Assembly: GCA_900769355.1 (NCBI GenBank)
Contig: CAAGGG010000002.1
Location: forward strand, 1-53,566
Direction of reading: 5' to 3'
Length of the DNA: 53,566 bases
Source of the DNA: Candidatus Gastranaerophilales bacterium
GTDB lineage: Bacteria > Cyanobacteriota > Vampirovibrionia > Gastranaerophilales > Gastranaerophilaceae
Part shown: one piece after another, positions 31,530 through 39,740 of the stretch
How the letters are laid out: the number at the start of each line of letters is the position of its first letter
Numbering within the stretch: position 1 is the first letter of the stretch
The notes under the pieces: model-generated
What the model was told of the DNA's origin: nothing
Database searches by the model: none
What the model saw: only the letters and a program-made list of their open reading frames with translations
Made by a program: the position numbers and the translations under genes

Positions 31530-33254
31530 ATGAACAAATTTGAATTTAACTTATCAATGGAAGAACTTGAAAAACGTACAAGTAAAGACTATCTTATGAC
31601 AAAAAAGATGCTGAAAGCTGATGCTCCCGAATATCTTGAATTAGCAGAAGGGGATAAGAAAACATTAAAACATCTTGTAAAAGCTGCATATATTTTAGAA
31701 AAAATCAATATGCAAATAGATTGTCACCATAACCTTGAGTTTAAAGCGTTTTTAGAAGATGAGATTAAAAAAGGTAACAAGCAAGCCGAATTAACAAAAG
31801 TCTTGTTTGACGCTCAAAAGGGTATGAATGCGATTGATACAATGTCAAATAAAATAAATTTGGCAAAAGGGATTGTTGAATTTGCTGGAAAAGGTGTTTA
31901 TCCTGAAGATTTGACAAAAGAAGAATTTCATCAAATTATAACAAAAATGGTGAATGAAGGTAAAATTGAAGAGGTTAAGAAAATTTTGACTCAGCGTTCA
32001 GTTGTTGAGAGATGTGGTAATGAACTTGTCGGAATTGATTATATTGACAAGTTTAAGGAAGATTTTTCGAAGATGGCTGATGAAATTGATAAAGCTTCTG
32101 AAACTTCTACAAACGCAGATTTTACAGAGTATTTGAAGCTTCAAGCCAAAGCTTTGAGAACGGCTGATCCGATGTTAGATGCTTATGCGGATAAAAAATG
32201 GGCAACTTTACAAGATACACCGCTAGAATTTACTATAACAAGAGAAAATTATGAAGATGAAATGACAGGAACTATCGCCGAAAACAAAGAACTGTCAGCA
32301 TTGTTGGAAAGTCGCGGTATAAAAGCAACTCCAAAAGATTTTCTCGGTGGTAGAGTCGGTATTGTTAATAAAAAAGGTACAGATGCGCTTATGGCTATCA
32401 AAAAATATCTTCCGACTTTGGCTAAAAATATGCCGTTTGCAAATGAATATGAACAAAATATTTCACCTGATAAAGATACAAAGCAAACAATGGTAGATGT
32501 TGATTTGGTCGCTGTTTGTGGAGATGTTGGTGCTTATCGTGGCGGTATTACTTTGGCTGAAAATCTTCCAAATGATGATAAATTATCACTTACAATCGGT
32601 GGTGGAAGACGTAATGTTTACCATAGACAAATTCGTTTTATTAGTGATATGTCTAAGCTTCAAGAAAGACTTGATGCGATTTTGGATAAGGAACAGCACA
32701 AATATTACCTTGATGAAGCAGATCATTGGTTTACTATCGGGCATGAAAATGCGCACTCGCTTGGACCTAAAAAAGCTTGTGAAACATTAGGTAAGTACAG
32801 AAATATTATTGAAGAAAACAAAGCTGATATGGGGTCTTTGGCATTTGTGGACTTGTTGTGTGAACTAGGAATGTACACAGAAGAACAAAGAAAACAGATT
32901 ATTGTAACAACAGTTGCTGATAATTTCTTAAAGTCAAAACCGACAATGAGTCAGGCGCATAGAGTTAGAACTGTTATGCAAAACAAGTATTTTTCAGAAC
33001 GTGGAGCTTATGATATTATAGATGGAAAAATTCATGTAAATATTGACAAAGTTGTTCCGATTGCAAAAGAAATGCTTTCTGAAATTATTAGAATTCAAAT
33101 TGATGGTGATTTTGAAAAAGCTGAAAAATACGTCTTGGACAACTTTGTTTGGACTGATAATATGGAATTTATTGCTCAAAAACTTCAAAAAATTAGCAAG
33201 ACTCTTAACGGTCGTACAGAATCTGAGTTGGCTGAAAAATTGTTGAATGAGTAA
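31530..33254 (+). CDS. M49 (dipeptidyl-peptidase III-like) zinc peptidase with short HEXXH motif
   Basis: The ~574-residue protein resembles the M49 family in its catalytic core. The zinc motif H405-E-N-A-H409 is followed 19 residues later by EENKAD (428-433), matching the EExxA(D/E) third-ligand motif. Classical members have a six-residue HEXXGH motif; here it is the five-residue form, which I recall only from rare bacterial members. DPP III removes dipeptides from peptide N-termini. No signal peptide. ATG 31530 has AAAGGAG and a TATAAT 22 nt upstream; a more upstream in-frame start (31491) lies before that box. Confidence 0.7.
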   Translation: MNKFEFNLSMEELEKRTSKDYLMTKKMLKADAPEYLELAEGDKKTLKHLVKAAYILEKINMQIDCHHNLEFKAFLEDEIKKGNKQAELTKVLFDAQKGMNAIDTMSNKINLAKGIVEFAGKGVYPEDLTKEEFHQIITKMVNEGKIEEVKKILTQRSVVERCGNELVGIDYIDKFKEDFSKMADEIDKASETSTNADFTEYLKLQAKALRTADPMLDAYADKKWATLQDTPLEFTITRENYEDEMTGTIAENKELSALLESRGIKATPKDFLGGRVGIVNKKGTDALMAIKKYLPTLAKNMPFANEYEQNISPDKDTKQTMVDVDLVAVCGDVGAYRGGITLAENLPNDDKLSLTIGGGRRNVYHRQIRFISDMSKLQERLDAILDKEQHKYYLDEADHWFTIGHENAHSLGPKKACETLGKYRNIIEENKADMGSLAFVDLLCELGMYTEEQRKQIIVTTVADNFLKSKPTMSQAHRVRTVMQNKYFSERGAYDIIDGKIHVNIDKVVPIAKEMLSEIIRIQIDGDFEKAEKYVLDNFVWTDNMEFIAQKLQKISKTLNGRTESELAEKLLNE

Positions 33255-33283
33255 ATGTGCAATTAAGTATAGTGGCTATTAGT

Positions 33284-33320
33284 CGTCATTGTGAGCGGTT
33301 GCGAAACAATCCAGCCAATT
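33284..33320 (+). repeat. ATTCCGAGCG-type interspersed repeat, diverged copy 3
   Basis: CGTCATTGTGAGCGGTTGCG then AAACAATCCAGCC, aligning with 16589-16625 and 20298-20333. Here it is intergenic, showing the element is mobile or dispersed rather than part of prepilin genes only. Confidence 0.65.
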
Positions 33321-33365
33321 ATTGAATTCAAATAAGTAATAAGTAACACTGAAAGAATATTAATT

Positions 33366-33500
33366 GTAGGTCGGATTTGCGAAATTACGGACGAGTGTCT
33401 AACTCGGGGAGCGAGGAACGAAATTCATATCTGCGACAGCAATATGAATGGCAGTTCCGAGCGAGAAGTAATTTCAAGACGCTAATCCGACAACGAAACT
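33366..33500 (+). repeat. Long nested-foldback version of the GTAGGTC repeat, copy 6
   Basis: The same ends as the short copies (GTAGGTCGGATT..AATCCGACAACGAAACT), but the loop holds about 100 nt with further nested arms: GAAATTAC (33381-33388) with GTAATTTC (33468-33475), and ATTCATAT (33423-33430) with ATATGAAT (33442-33449), plus GAGCGAG words. It looks like a full-length element from which the short hairpins derive by internal deletion. It has no open frame of note. Confidence 0.65.
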
Positions 33501-33515
33501 AAGTGTATAAAAAAG

Positions 33516-33547
33516 AAAGGTTTCTGTTTGTGACAGAAACCTTTTTG
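33516..33547. terminator. Bidirectional terminator
   Basis: 12-bp AAAGGTTTCTGT/ACAGAAACCTTT stem, TTGTG loop and T-tail between the convergent M49 and AAA ATPase genes. Confidence 0.85.
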
Positions 33548-33603
33548 ACATAAGAATTGAGAGTTTTTTTGTATAGTTATTGGTATTGATTAGCGGAAAA
33601 ACG

Positions 33604-35130
33604 CTACTGTGGTCTGTTAAATCCGATAGGACGTCTTGATTTACTTGCTGTGCTGTTTTGCGCAAATGTATCAATTGCTTTCTTAAAGTCATCTGCTGTG
33701 ATTGTTAGGTTGTCAATATCTTCTTTTGTAAAAGTACCGGCTTCCATTTTTTCGTATATTCCTGCCCGTTCAAAAGCGTTTTCGTGTGCTGTATTAGTGA
33801 TATGTGCAATATCAGCACCGGTTGTTTTCAAGTCTAACAATCTTTGAGAAAGTTCTTTCTTATCTACATCTGTGGCAAGTGGCTTGTTTTTAGTATGAAT
33901 GTCTAAAATTTTGTTAACGCCATCAAGAGTGTCCGGAGCCTTAACTTCAATATGCTTGCCGAAACGTCCTGAACGTTTTATTGCCTCATCTAATGCGTCC
34001 GGCTTGTTTGTTGCAGCGATAACATAAATCTCGTCCCCATTTTTCTCAACATCGCTCATTAGTGTTAAAATTTGGTTGACAACTTTATCGCCATAAACAT
34101 CTTGTCCGTTACGCTTTTTAGCTACTGCATCAAATTCATCAATGAAGATTACGCTCGGTTGATTTTCACGTGCTTCATCAAAAAGAGTTCTCCAGTTTTC
34201 TTCTGATTGACCAACCCATTTTGATTCCATTTCAAGCCCGTTTAGTTTGACAAAATTAGCGTTTGTTTCGTTTGCCAAAGCTTGTGCAATAAGAGTTTTA
34301 CCTGTTCCGGGAGGTCCATACATGATAAAGCCGTGGTTTACTACTGAATTTTTGTATGCTTCCGGATATTTTACTGGATATAAAATACCCTTTTTTAAAT
34401 CTCTGATAGCGGCATCTTGACCGCCAACATCTGCAAAAGTTAGTGTTTGGCTTCTCGGAGCTTCTTGTCTTGCTAATGTCATTACAGATTTTAAGTTTTG
34501 GCGTTCAATTACAGGTTTTACGTCCTCTGTTCTGTCAAACATTTGTGAAAATATTTTTCTATGCAGGCTTAAATCTGTCTTTGGTTTCGTTTTGATATCA
34601 AGAGTTTTGGCTCCGATAAATAGTCTATCACCTTCTAAAACATAGAAACTTTCTCCTGTTTTTATGGCATCTTTTTTCCCAAGTGAGTCCCCCAAGAAAA
34701 TGTTTGTCTTATTTGGGTTGAAAACCTCTAGTTCATCTTTTGCATTTCTTGTGAAAACTACAGTGTCTTTCATTCCGTCCTCTGGAATAAAAATAAAACG
34801 TTTAATTAGATTTTTAAAATCTTTAATCGTTGATTTTAGGGCTTGTTGCGCACTTTTGATGTTATCACCCAGCAAAATTACATCGCCATGTTGTGCGACT
34901 TGAAACATTGATGCAAGTCTGTCTTCGACAGGGATTTGTTTGGCAAGAGTTAATGCTGTTGTTTTAATTCCTGTGAAATTAATTGGTGTTGCAAATTTTG
35001 TTTGTGTTGGAATAGTCATATTTTGAACTGACTGTTTTTGAACAGTTGTTGGGTTTGCAACATTGTTTCTGTTTTTGTTTAAATAAGTGTTATTTGTACG
35101 ATAATAATTCTGTACGGGTAAAATTCTCAT
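33604..35130 (-). CDS. AAA+ ATPase with lineage-type N-terminus
   Basis: The ~508-residue protein has one AAA module of the Cdc48/FtsH-like class: FADVGGQDAAIRDLKKGILYPVKYPE, Walker A GPPGTGKT (near residue 275), pore-loop LEMESKWVGQSEENW, Walker B VIFIDEFDA, sensor 1 IAATNKP and the arginine-finger KRSGRFGKHIEV. The C-terminal lid contains KTTGADIAHITNTAHENA. The first ~240 residues are unique, with INFTGIK early on, the FTG motif of this lineage. No protease domain or membrane helix is visible, so it is probably an unfoldase or remodelling ATPase. ATG 35130 has AGGAGG 7 nt upstream. Confidence 0.82.
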   Translation of the reverse strand: MRILPVQNYYRTNNTYLNKNRNNVANPTTVQKQSVQNMTIPTQTKFATPINFTGIKTTALTLAKQIPVEDRLASMFQVAQHGDVILLGDNIKSAQQALKSTIKDFKNLIKRFIFIPEDGMKDTVVFTRNAKDELEVFNPNKTNIFLGDSLGKKDAIKTGESFYVLEGDRLFIGAKTLDIKTKPKTDLSLHRKIFSQMFDRTEDVKPVIERQNLKSVMTLARQEAPRSQTLTFADVGGQDAAIRDLKKGILYPVKYPEAYKNSVVNHGFIMYGPPGTGKTLIAQALANETNANFVKLNGLEMESKWVGQSEENWRTLFDEARENQPSVIFIDEFDAVAKKRNGQDVYGDKVVNQILTLMSDVEKNGDEIYVIAATNKPDALDEAIKRSGRFGKHIEVKAPDTLDGVNKILDIHTKNKPLATDVDKKELSQRLLDLKTTGADIAHITNTAHENAFERAGIYEKMEAGTFTKEDIDNLTITADDFKKAIDTFAQNSTASKSRRPIGFNRPQ

Positions 35131-35279
35131 CACTACACCTCCTGTTTTTATAAATCTACTACAATTGTAATACTAAGTCAATAGCCTTGGTTATTGGTTT
35201 TTGGATTATTTGTTTTTTATTAAATATGAAGCAGGCAAAATCCTTGCTATAATTGTAGTATATACACTTTTAAAAAGCG

Positions 35280-35308
35280 TTACATTTTGTAATATTTGTG
35301 TTTAAATT
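35280..35308 (+). promoter_or_regulatory. EamA transporter promoter, leaderless
   Basis: TTACAT (35280-35285), 17-nt spacer, TAAATT (35303-35308); ATG 35315 falls on the predicted +1 and no Shine-Dalgarno is present. Confidence 0.5.
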
Positions 35309-35314
35309 ATAGTT

Positions 35315-36169
35315 ATGCAAGCAATATTTAATACTATATTTGTAATAGTTAGAATATTTTCGAATTCATTTTCGAATGTGTTTCAGAAAAAATTGACATG
35401 TGATGGTGAAAATCCGATAAATGTTAATTTTATAAACTATTTATTGCTTTCTATTTTTTCATTACCTCTTTTGATTTTGTGTGAAAATACGACATTAGGG
35501 CATGGATTTTGGCAATATGCGATTTTAGGTGGAATTATGGGAGCAATTTGCAATTGTTTTATGGCGTTAGCTTTAAAACGAGGAGAATTGTCTGTATTAG
35601 GGCCGATAAACTCATATAAAGCTATTGTAGGCATGGTTTTTGGGATATTTATTTTGCATGAATTTCCAAATATTTATGGGTTATGCGGAATTGGGTTAAT
35701 AATTCTTGGCTCATATTTTATATTAGAGTCCCCAAAAGCTTTGATTAGAAAGGATATTCAATATCGAATTTATGCGTTAATATTTTCTGCAATAGAGGCC
35801 GTTTTTATTAAAAAAGTTATAATTTTGTCTTCAATAACTGTGTCTTTTGTTGTTTCAAGCTTATTAGGAGCTTTGTTTTCATTTTTTCTTGTAAAAATAT
35901 TTAGTAATCAAAAAATTTGTATAAAGAATAAAAAGCATTTTTCAATGTATTTAATAACAGCTTTGTGCTTTGGGGTGATGACTTTTGCAACAGCGTATAT
36001 ATTTAAGTATATGAATGTAGGATATGCTCTTTCTTTATTTCAGTTGTCGATTATTTTGAATGTAATTTTGGGGTATAAATTATTTAGAGAAAAGAATATA
36101 TTAAAGAAGTTTTTGGGTTCTTTAATAATAATTTTCGGTTCGGTTATAATAATCCTTTTGGGGCATTAA
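35315..36169 (+). CDS. EamA/DMT superfamily membrane transporter
   Basis: The 284-residue protein has about ten hydrophobic segments in two halves, the drug/metabolite transporter layout. ALKRGELSVLGPINSYKAIVGMVFGIFILHEFPNIYGLCGIGLIILGSYFI is the typical end of an EamA half, mirrored at the C-terminus (FQLSIILNVILGYKLFREKNILKKFLGSLIIIFGSVIIILLG). The substrate is unknown. It ends 5 nt from the convergent 36175 gene. Confidence 0.78.
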   Translation: MQAIFNTIFVIVRIFSNSFSNVFQKKLTCDGENPINVNFINYLLLSIFSLPLLILCENTTLGHGFWQYAILGGIMGAICNCFMALALKRGELSVLGPINSYKAIVGMVFGIFILHEFPNIYGLCGIGLIILGSYFILESPKALIRKDIQYRIYALIFSAIEAVFIKKVIILSSITVSFVVSSLLGALFSFFLVKIFSNQKICIKNKKHFSMYLITALCFGVMTFATAYIFKYMNVGYALSLFQLSIILNVILGYKLFREKNILKKFLGSLIIIFGSVIIILLGH

Positions 36170-36174
36170 GTTGT

Positions 36175-36453
36175 TTATTGTTCGCTTTCAATTTTTATTT
36201 GCCCATTTTCTTCGACGAATTTTTTCTTGTTGAATAGTTTGTTGAATAATGTTTCTGTCGGTTCTGTACGTTTTTGATAGCGAGCTTTTTCTGTTTGAAC
36301 ATCGTTGTAATCATTGAGTTCTTCCATTCTAAACCGTTGTTGGTTAATCATTTGCATATCATGCACCATAATGACTTCTGCTGGAGAAGGCGGATAAGCT
36401 AGTGCCGGCAATGATACAAGTAGTATTGAAATAGTTGTAAACAGTTTTTTCAT
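36175..36453 (-). CDS. Small exported hypothetical protein
   Basis: The 92-residue protein has a signal peptide (MKKLFTTISILLVSLPALAYP) and a charged, glutamine-rich mature part (HDMQMINQQRFRMEELNDYNDVQTEKARYQKR). No family recognised. Confidence 0.6.
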   Translation of the reverse strand: MKKLFTTISILLVSLPALAYPPSPAEVIMVHDMQMINQQRFRMEELNDYNDVQTEKARYQKRTEPTETLFNKLFNKKKFVEENGQIKIESEQ

Positions 36454-36541
36454 ATAGCTAACCTCATGATTTTAGTCCCTAATATATATTAGCACTATTA
36501 TTTTTGAAAGTTCATTTTTTTTACAAAAATATAAAAAGCAC

Positions 36542-36569
36542 TTGAAAAATGAAAAAAATAGTTTATAAT
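36542..36569 (+). promoter_or_regulatory. Antisense-RNA promoter, candidate toxin-antitoxin locus A
   Basis: TTGAAA (36542-36547), 16-nt A-rich spacer, TATAAT (36564-36569). The sequence CTTGAAAAAT..GAAAAAATAG.TTATAAT is nearly identical to the minus-strand promoter at 39788-39815 in locus B. Confidence 0.7.
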
Positions 36570-36575
36570 GAGAGT

Positions 36576-36669
36576 AGGGAGCAGTTGCCTTTACAACTGC
36601 CTGTGCAGTCCCTACAAAAAAGAAGAAATAAACAATAAAAAGTATCCTATCAGCATTAGGATACTTTTT
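36576..36669 (+). ncRNA. Candidate antitoxin antisense RNA A (~94 nt)
   Basis: From the predicted +1 the RNA forms a hairpin closed by GTAGGGA/TCCCTAC with an inner GCAGTTG/CAACTGC stem. It ends in a perfect terminator (AAAAAGTATCCTA/TAGGATACTTTTT, about 36637-36669). It is fully complementary to the 3' half of the 36612 peptide gene. Its CTGTGCAG (36601-36608) can also pair with CTGCACAG in the peptide mRNA 5' leader (the complement of 36721-36728). Size and structure match antisense RNA B. Confidence 0.6.
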
Positions 36670-36695
36670 AGTATGCGTCTGATTTCTACATTCAT
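36612..36695 (-). CDS. 27-residue hydrophobic peptide, candidate type I toxin A
   Basis: An unusually strong AAGGAGGTGA site lies 5 nt before the ATG. The peptide begins MNVEIRRILKSILMLIGYF and ends in a hydrophobic run: a charged start and a single membrane helix, like Fst/Ldr/TxpA-type toxins. A TATAAT on the minus strand (36779-36774) would start the mRNA near 36767. Its leader carries CACCTTCTTC, able to pair with the GAAGGAGGTG ribosome site over 10 bp with one G-U. Its 5' GAGTAGG is complementary to CCTACTC at the 3' end. Both are known devices that silence full-length type I toxin mRNAs. Too short for standard gene calling. Confidence 0.6.
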   Translation of the reverse strand: MNVEIRRILKSILMLIGYFLLFISSFL

Positions 36696-36853
36696 GTACA
36701 TCACCTCCTTCGTTACACCTCTGTGCAGAAAAGTTTGGCGTGCATAGAAGAAGGTGGGGACAGTCCTACTCTTATTATAAAACTATTAATGTGCTGTAAT
36801 TGATATTAACATAAACATATTTTACAGCACATTATAAGTAGTGAAAAATTAAA

Positions 36854-38164
36854 CTAGCAAGCTATGAGAGGCGGATTTGACGTATTATTTGTACAAGGAA
36901 GTTCAATAATAAAATGCGCTTTCGATTCTCTTGTTTCAATAAGGATAATTCCGCCATGAGCACTTATAATCCGTTTTGCAAGATATAAGTTAAGGCTGCT
37001 ACCGATTTTGTTGAATTTTTCGGCAGATGTTGTGTACATCTCAAACATATTCTGAATTGTTTCTTGAGTTGATGCTAGACAGTTAAAATCAAGAGAGAAA
37101 TAAACAGAATTTAAACTGGTTATTTTGCTCACGCTACAAAGTATTTCAGAATTCGTAAGAGCATTTGCACAGCAAAAATCAATCAGATTGTCAAAAGCTT
37201 TTTGTAGTTGGTAATTATCTCCAAAAAGTGATACAAATTTGTCTTTTGATGTGACCTTGATTTTAATGTTTTTTTCTCGTAAAGTTCTCCCGGCTTTATT
37301 GAATGCTTTGTCCAAAGACTTCATAATCTGAATTTTTTCGTAAGATAAAGTTATGTCATTATTTTCGTATTTATATGTTGTTAAGATAGTTGATAGCATG
37401 TCATACATGCAGTAACAAGAGTCCAAAGTTAGTTTCAAAAGCTCTCTTTGTCCTTCATTGATCGCTCCCAGGTTTTCGCTGACCAAAAGTTCTAATGCTC
37501 TAATTTGCGCAATAGTTGGCGTCTTTAGGTCATGACTAAGTGTTGATATATAGGTTTCTCGTTGTTTTTGTGCGTCTTTATCTTTGTCAATATTTCTCGC
37601 AAAGACAACAATTTTGGTAATATCGTTTGTGCCATCAATAATAGGAATTTTGCGTACTCTAAACCAATTTTTTTTACCGCATTTTAGCTTAATTGGTCTG
37701 TCTGCCATAAACGTTTGTCTGTTACGAACAACAAGTTCGTTTTCTTGTTTCATTTGCTCCATAGTATCCCTCTCAAAAATATTTGCGGACAATTGATTTA
37801 TTTGTCCTTGCTCCTCGATATTTATTTCAAAATAATTCGCTGCTTCTCTGTTGCAGGCGATGAAGTTGTATTCAGTGTCAACAATATATGCAATCATAGG
37901 CATGCTATTGAGGATAGTTGCAAAATTACTTTCTGTATTTCGTAGCTGATATCTTAGTTTTTTTTCTGTTTCTACTTTTTTTTCAAAGATTTTATCTTTA
38001 AGTATAAGAAGAGCTAGTAGTGAATTTACAAAGCCAAATAAAGTGGCAAAAATAACCACATGCAGTGTATGTTTAAATTCAAAGAAACAGCATAGCGAGA
38101 TTATGAAAAAAGTCGTTATAAATACTGAGTATGAAAGAGTTTTTGCTTTTGTGATTTTTTGCAT
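36854..38164 (-). CDS. PAS-containing sensor histidine kinase, degenerate ATPase domain
   Basis: The 436-residue protein has two N-terminal membrane helices (residues ~10-55), a coiled-coil, a PAS domain (~75-195: ILNSMPMIAYIVDTEYNFIACNREAANYFE) and a HisKA helix with phospho-accepting H211 in TLSHDLKTPTIAQ. The C-terminal ATPase-like domain keeps a G2-like KIGSSLNLYLAKRIISAHGG, but its N box (NLIDFCCANA) is poor and no DxGxG motif is seen. Kinase activity is therefore uncertain. No response regulator is adjacent. Its gene lies just upstream of locus A on the same strand. Confidence 0.75.
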   Translation of the reverse strand: MQKITKAKTLSYSVFITTFFIISLCCFFEFKHTLHVVIFATLFGFVNSLLALLILKDKIFEKKVETEKKLRYQLRNTESNFATILNSMPMIAYIVDTEYNFIACNREAANYFEINIEEQGQINQLSANIFERDTMEQMKQENELVVRNRQTFMADRPIKLKCGKKNWFRVRKIPIIDGTNDITKIVVFARNIDKDKDAQKQRETYISTLSHDLKTPTIAQIRALELLVSENLGAINEGQRELLKLTLDSCYCMYDMLSTILTTYKYENNDITLSYEKIQIMKSLDKAFNKAGRTLREKNIKIKVTSKDKFVSLFGDNYQLQKAFDNLIDFCCANALTNSEILCSVSKITSLNSVYFSLDFNCLASTQETIQNMFEMYTTSAEKFNKIGSSLNLYLAKRIISAHGGIILIETRESKAHFIIELPCTNNTSNPPLIAC

Positions 38165-38373
38165 ACATTCCTCTATATCTAATCACATACAAGATAATAA
38201 ATTATTTTTATAAATAAATAAATTGCCCACCTGTGTAGTTGGAAACTTATTTTTTGGTGATAAGGTTGAAAAATTGATTGGGGCAGACTGCCATCAGTAC
38301 GCCGGATATTTTGGAAGAACTTCCCCTTTGGGATATTTAATGTCAAACGGTTGGAAAATGGATTATTAGCAAG

Positions 38374-38402
38374 TAATGGCGGGGTAAATACCTCGCCATT
38401 AT
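38374..38402 (-). terminator. Terminator-like hairpin after the MCE gene
   Basis: TAATGGCG..GGTA/TACC..CGCCATTA, about 13 bp with one G-U, 11 nt after the minus-strand stop at 38413. Nothing else is seen in 38165-38373. Confidence 0.55.
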
Positions 38403-38412
38403 TCAATTTGAA

Positions 38413-39318
38413 TTATCGGCAACCACATTTTTTCTTACTTACAGGACTGCCAAAAATCATACGCATTCCGCCAAAAGGTTTTTGCATCGTGCAGTTTAGG
38501 CCTTCAGTCATTTCGTTAACATTGTTTAGAATTTCGTTTATTTGTTGTAATGAACAAGCTATTTGCGGGATTGTGTTGTTTAAGTTTTTGGTTATGAGGT
38601 TTACGTTTTCAGATGTCGCTTGAAAATTATATGTTGTAGAGTTTATCCTGTCTGAGGATAATGCATCTGTTACGTTGGAAGAAAGTCCGGTTACGTTGTT
38701 TGCGATGTCTGTTGCACTTTGAGAAACTTTTACGATATTTGCACTTGTCTTTTTAATGTCAGATGAGGCATCGACGACGTTAGGGCTAACCTCACTTGCC
38801 ATTTCGTTTAGAGTCGCAAACAAATCTCCCAGTGTTTGAAGGGTTATATTTAAGTTTTTAGCACTTTCTGCCAAGTCGTTTTTTATAGCCTCTAATGATG
38901 CAGGATCTTGGTTCGATAAGAATGTTTCTAATTCAACAGTTGTTTTGCCGGAAATCCTATCTCCGTCTTTTAAAAAGAATATCGAAGGTGATTTTGGGTA
39001 AGTAATATCTATGTAATCGTATTTTTTATTCCATCTGTTTTTTGCTTTTTTTAGATTGGCAGAAATATTAATAGGTAGTTTTAAATCATGCGGGTGTAGT
39101 TCCATTGTGACAATTGTTGATGTGTAAGTTTTGTTCGGGTGAATTTTTATAACTTTCCCGATTTTAAATCCGTTGTAATAAATAGGAGCAGAATTGTTAA
39201 ATGGAGTGAGCTCTTTAAACTCAGCCGTAATATAGGTGTTCGTTCTGTGCTTTGTATAAGCGACGGAAAGCCCTAATAATAAGGCGATTAATATAATAGA
39301 TTTAAACAGATTGCTCAT
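38413..39318 (-). CDS. MlaD/MCE-domain lipid-transport protein
   Basis: The 301-residue protein has one N-terminal membrane helix (SIILIALLLGLSVAYT) and an MCE domain (ITAEFKELTPFNNSAPIYYNGFKIGKVIKIHPN, with the YYNGFKIGKV signature). A long helical, Asn/Ser-rich region follows (~145-275: AESAKNLNITLQTLGDLFATLNEMASEV). The C-terminus is Cys-rich (SKKKCGCR). MlaD/MCE proteins bind phospholipid for transport between membranes, implying a diderm envelope. The partner permease and ATPase are not in the window. A GAGGAG site is present. Confidence 0.82.
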   Translation of the reverse strand: MSNLFKSIILIALLLGLSVAYTKHRTNTYITAEFKELTPFNNSAPIYYNGFKIGKVIKIHPNKTYTSTIVTMELHPHDLKLPINISANLKKAKNRWNKKYDYIDITYPKSPSIFFLKDGDRISGKTTVELETFLSNQDPASLEAIKNDLAESAKNLNITLQTLGDLFATLNEMASEVSPNVVDASSDIKKTSANIVKVSQSATDIANNVTGLSSNVTDALSSDRINSTTYNFQATSENVNLITKNLNNTIPQIACSLQQINEILNNVNEMTEGLNCTMQKPFGGMRMIFGSPVSKKKCGCR

Positions 39319-39665
39319 AGCTCAAACTCCTCATGTTAGCCGAGTAAAATTTCTTTGACAATATTGCATAAACCGTCAAGATTATGTACTTGAAACAGTT
39401 GTAAAACAAGTAAAAACAAATAATTGAAAACTCGAATTATCATTATCATAATAGAGTTTTAACAAACACAGAGCCTAAAAAAAATTGCCATCTCAGCTAA
39501 TCCCTAGTGGGGAGTATTGAAAATATAATATAAATATACGATTTAAAGAAAATTACTCTGCAATATTATTAAATAGCAAGAGGACAAAAGTTCCCAATCA
39601 TTTTCCATATCTTAACGGCACAAACTGAAAATTTGCATAACCGATTAAGAAAGGAGGTGAGTTTG

Positions 39666-39740
39666 TTGATAATTGCAATAACAGCAAAAGAGCTAATACT
39701 GATTTTAGCAATAGTATTAACTCTTAAAACAAACAAGTAG
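39666..39740 (+). CDS. 24-residue hydrophobic peptide, candidate type I toxin B
   Basis: AAAGGAGGTGA lies 5 nt before a TTG start, the same spacing as in locus A. The peptide reads MIIAITAKELILILAIVL then TLKTNK: one membrane helix with a basic tail, as in small type I toxins. A second TTG lies one codon upstream; no ATG is available. Entirely overlapped on the other strand by the predicted antisense RNA. It is not similar in sequence to peptide A, only in size, signals and layout. Confidence 0.55.
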   Translation: MIIAITAKELILILAIVLTLKTNK

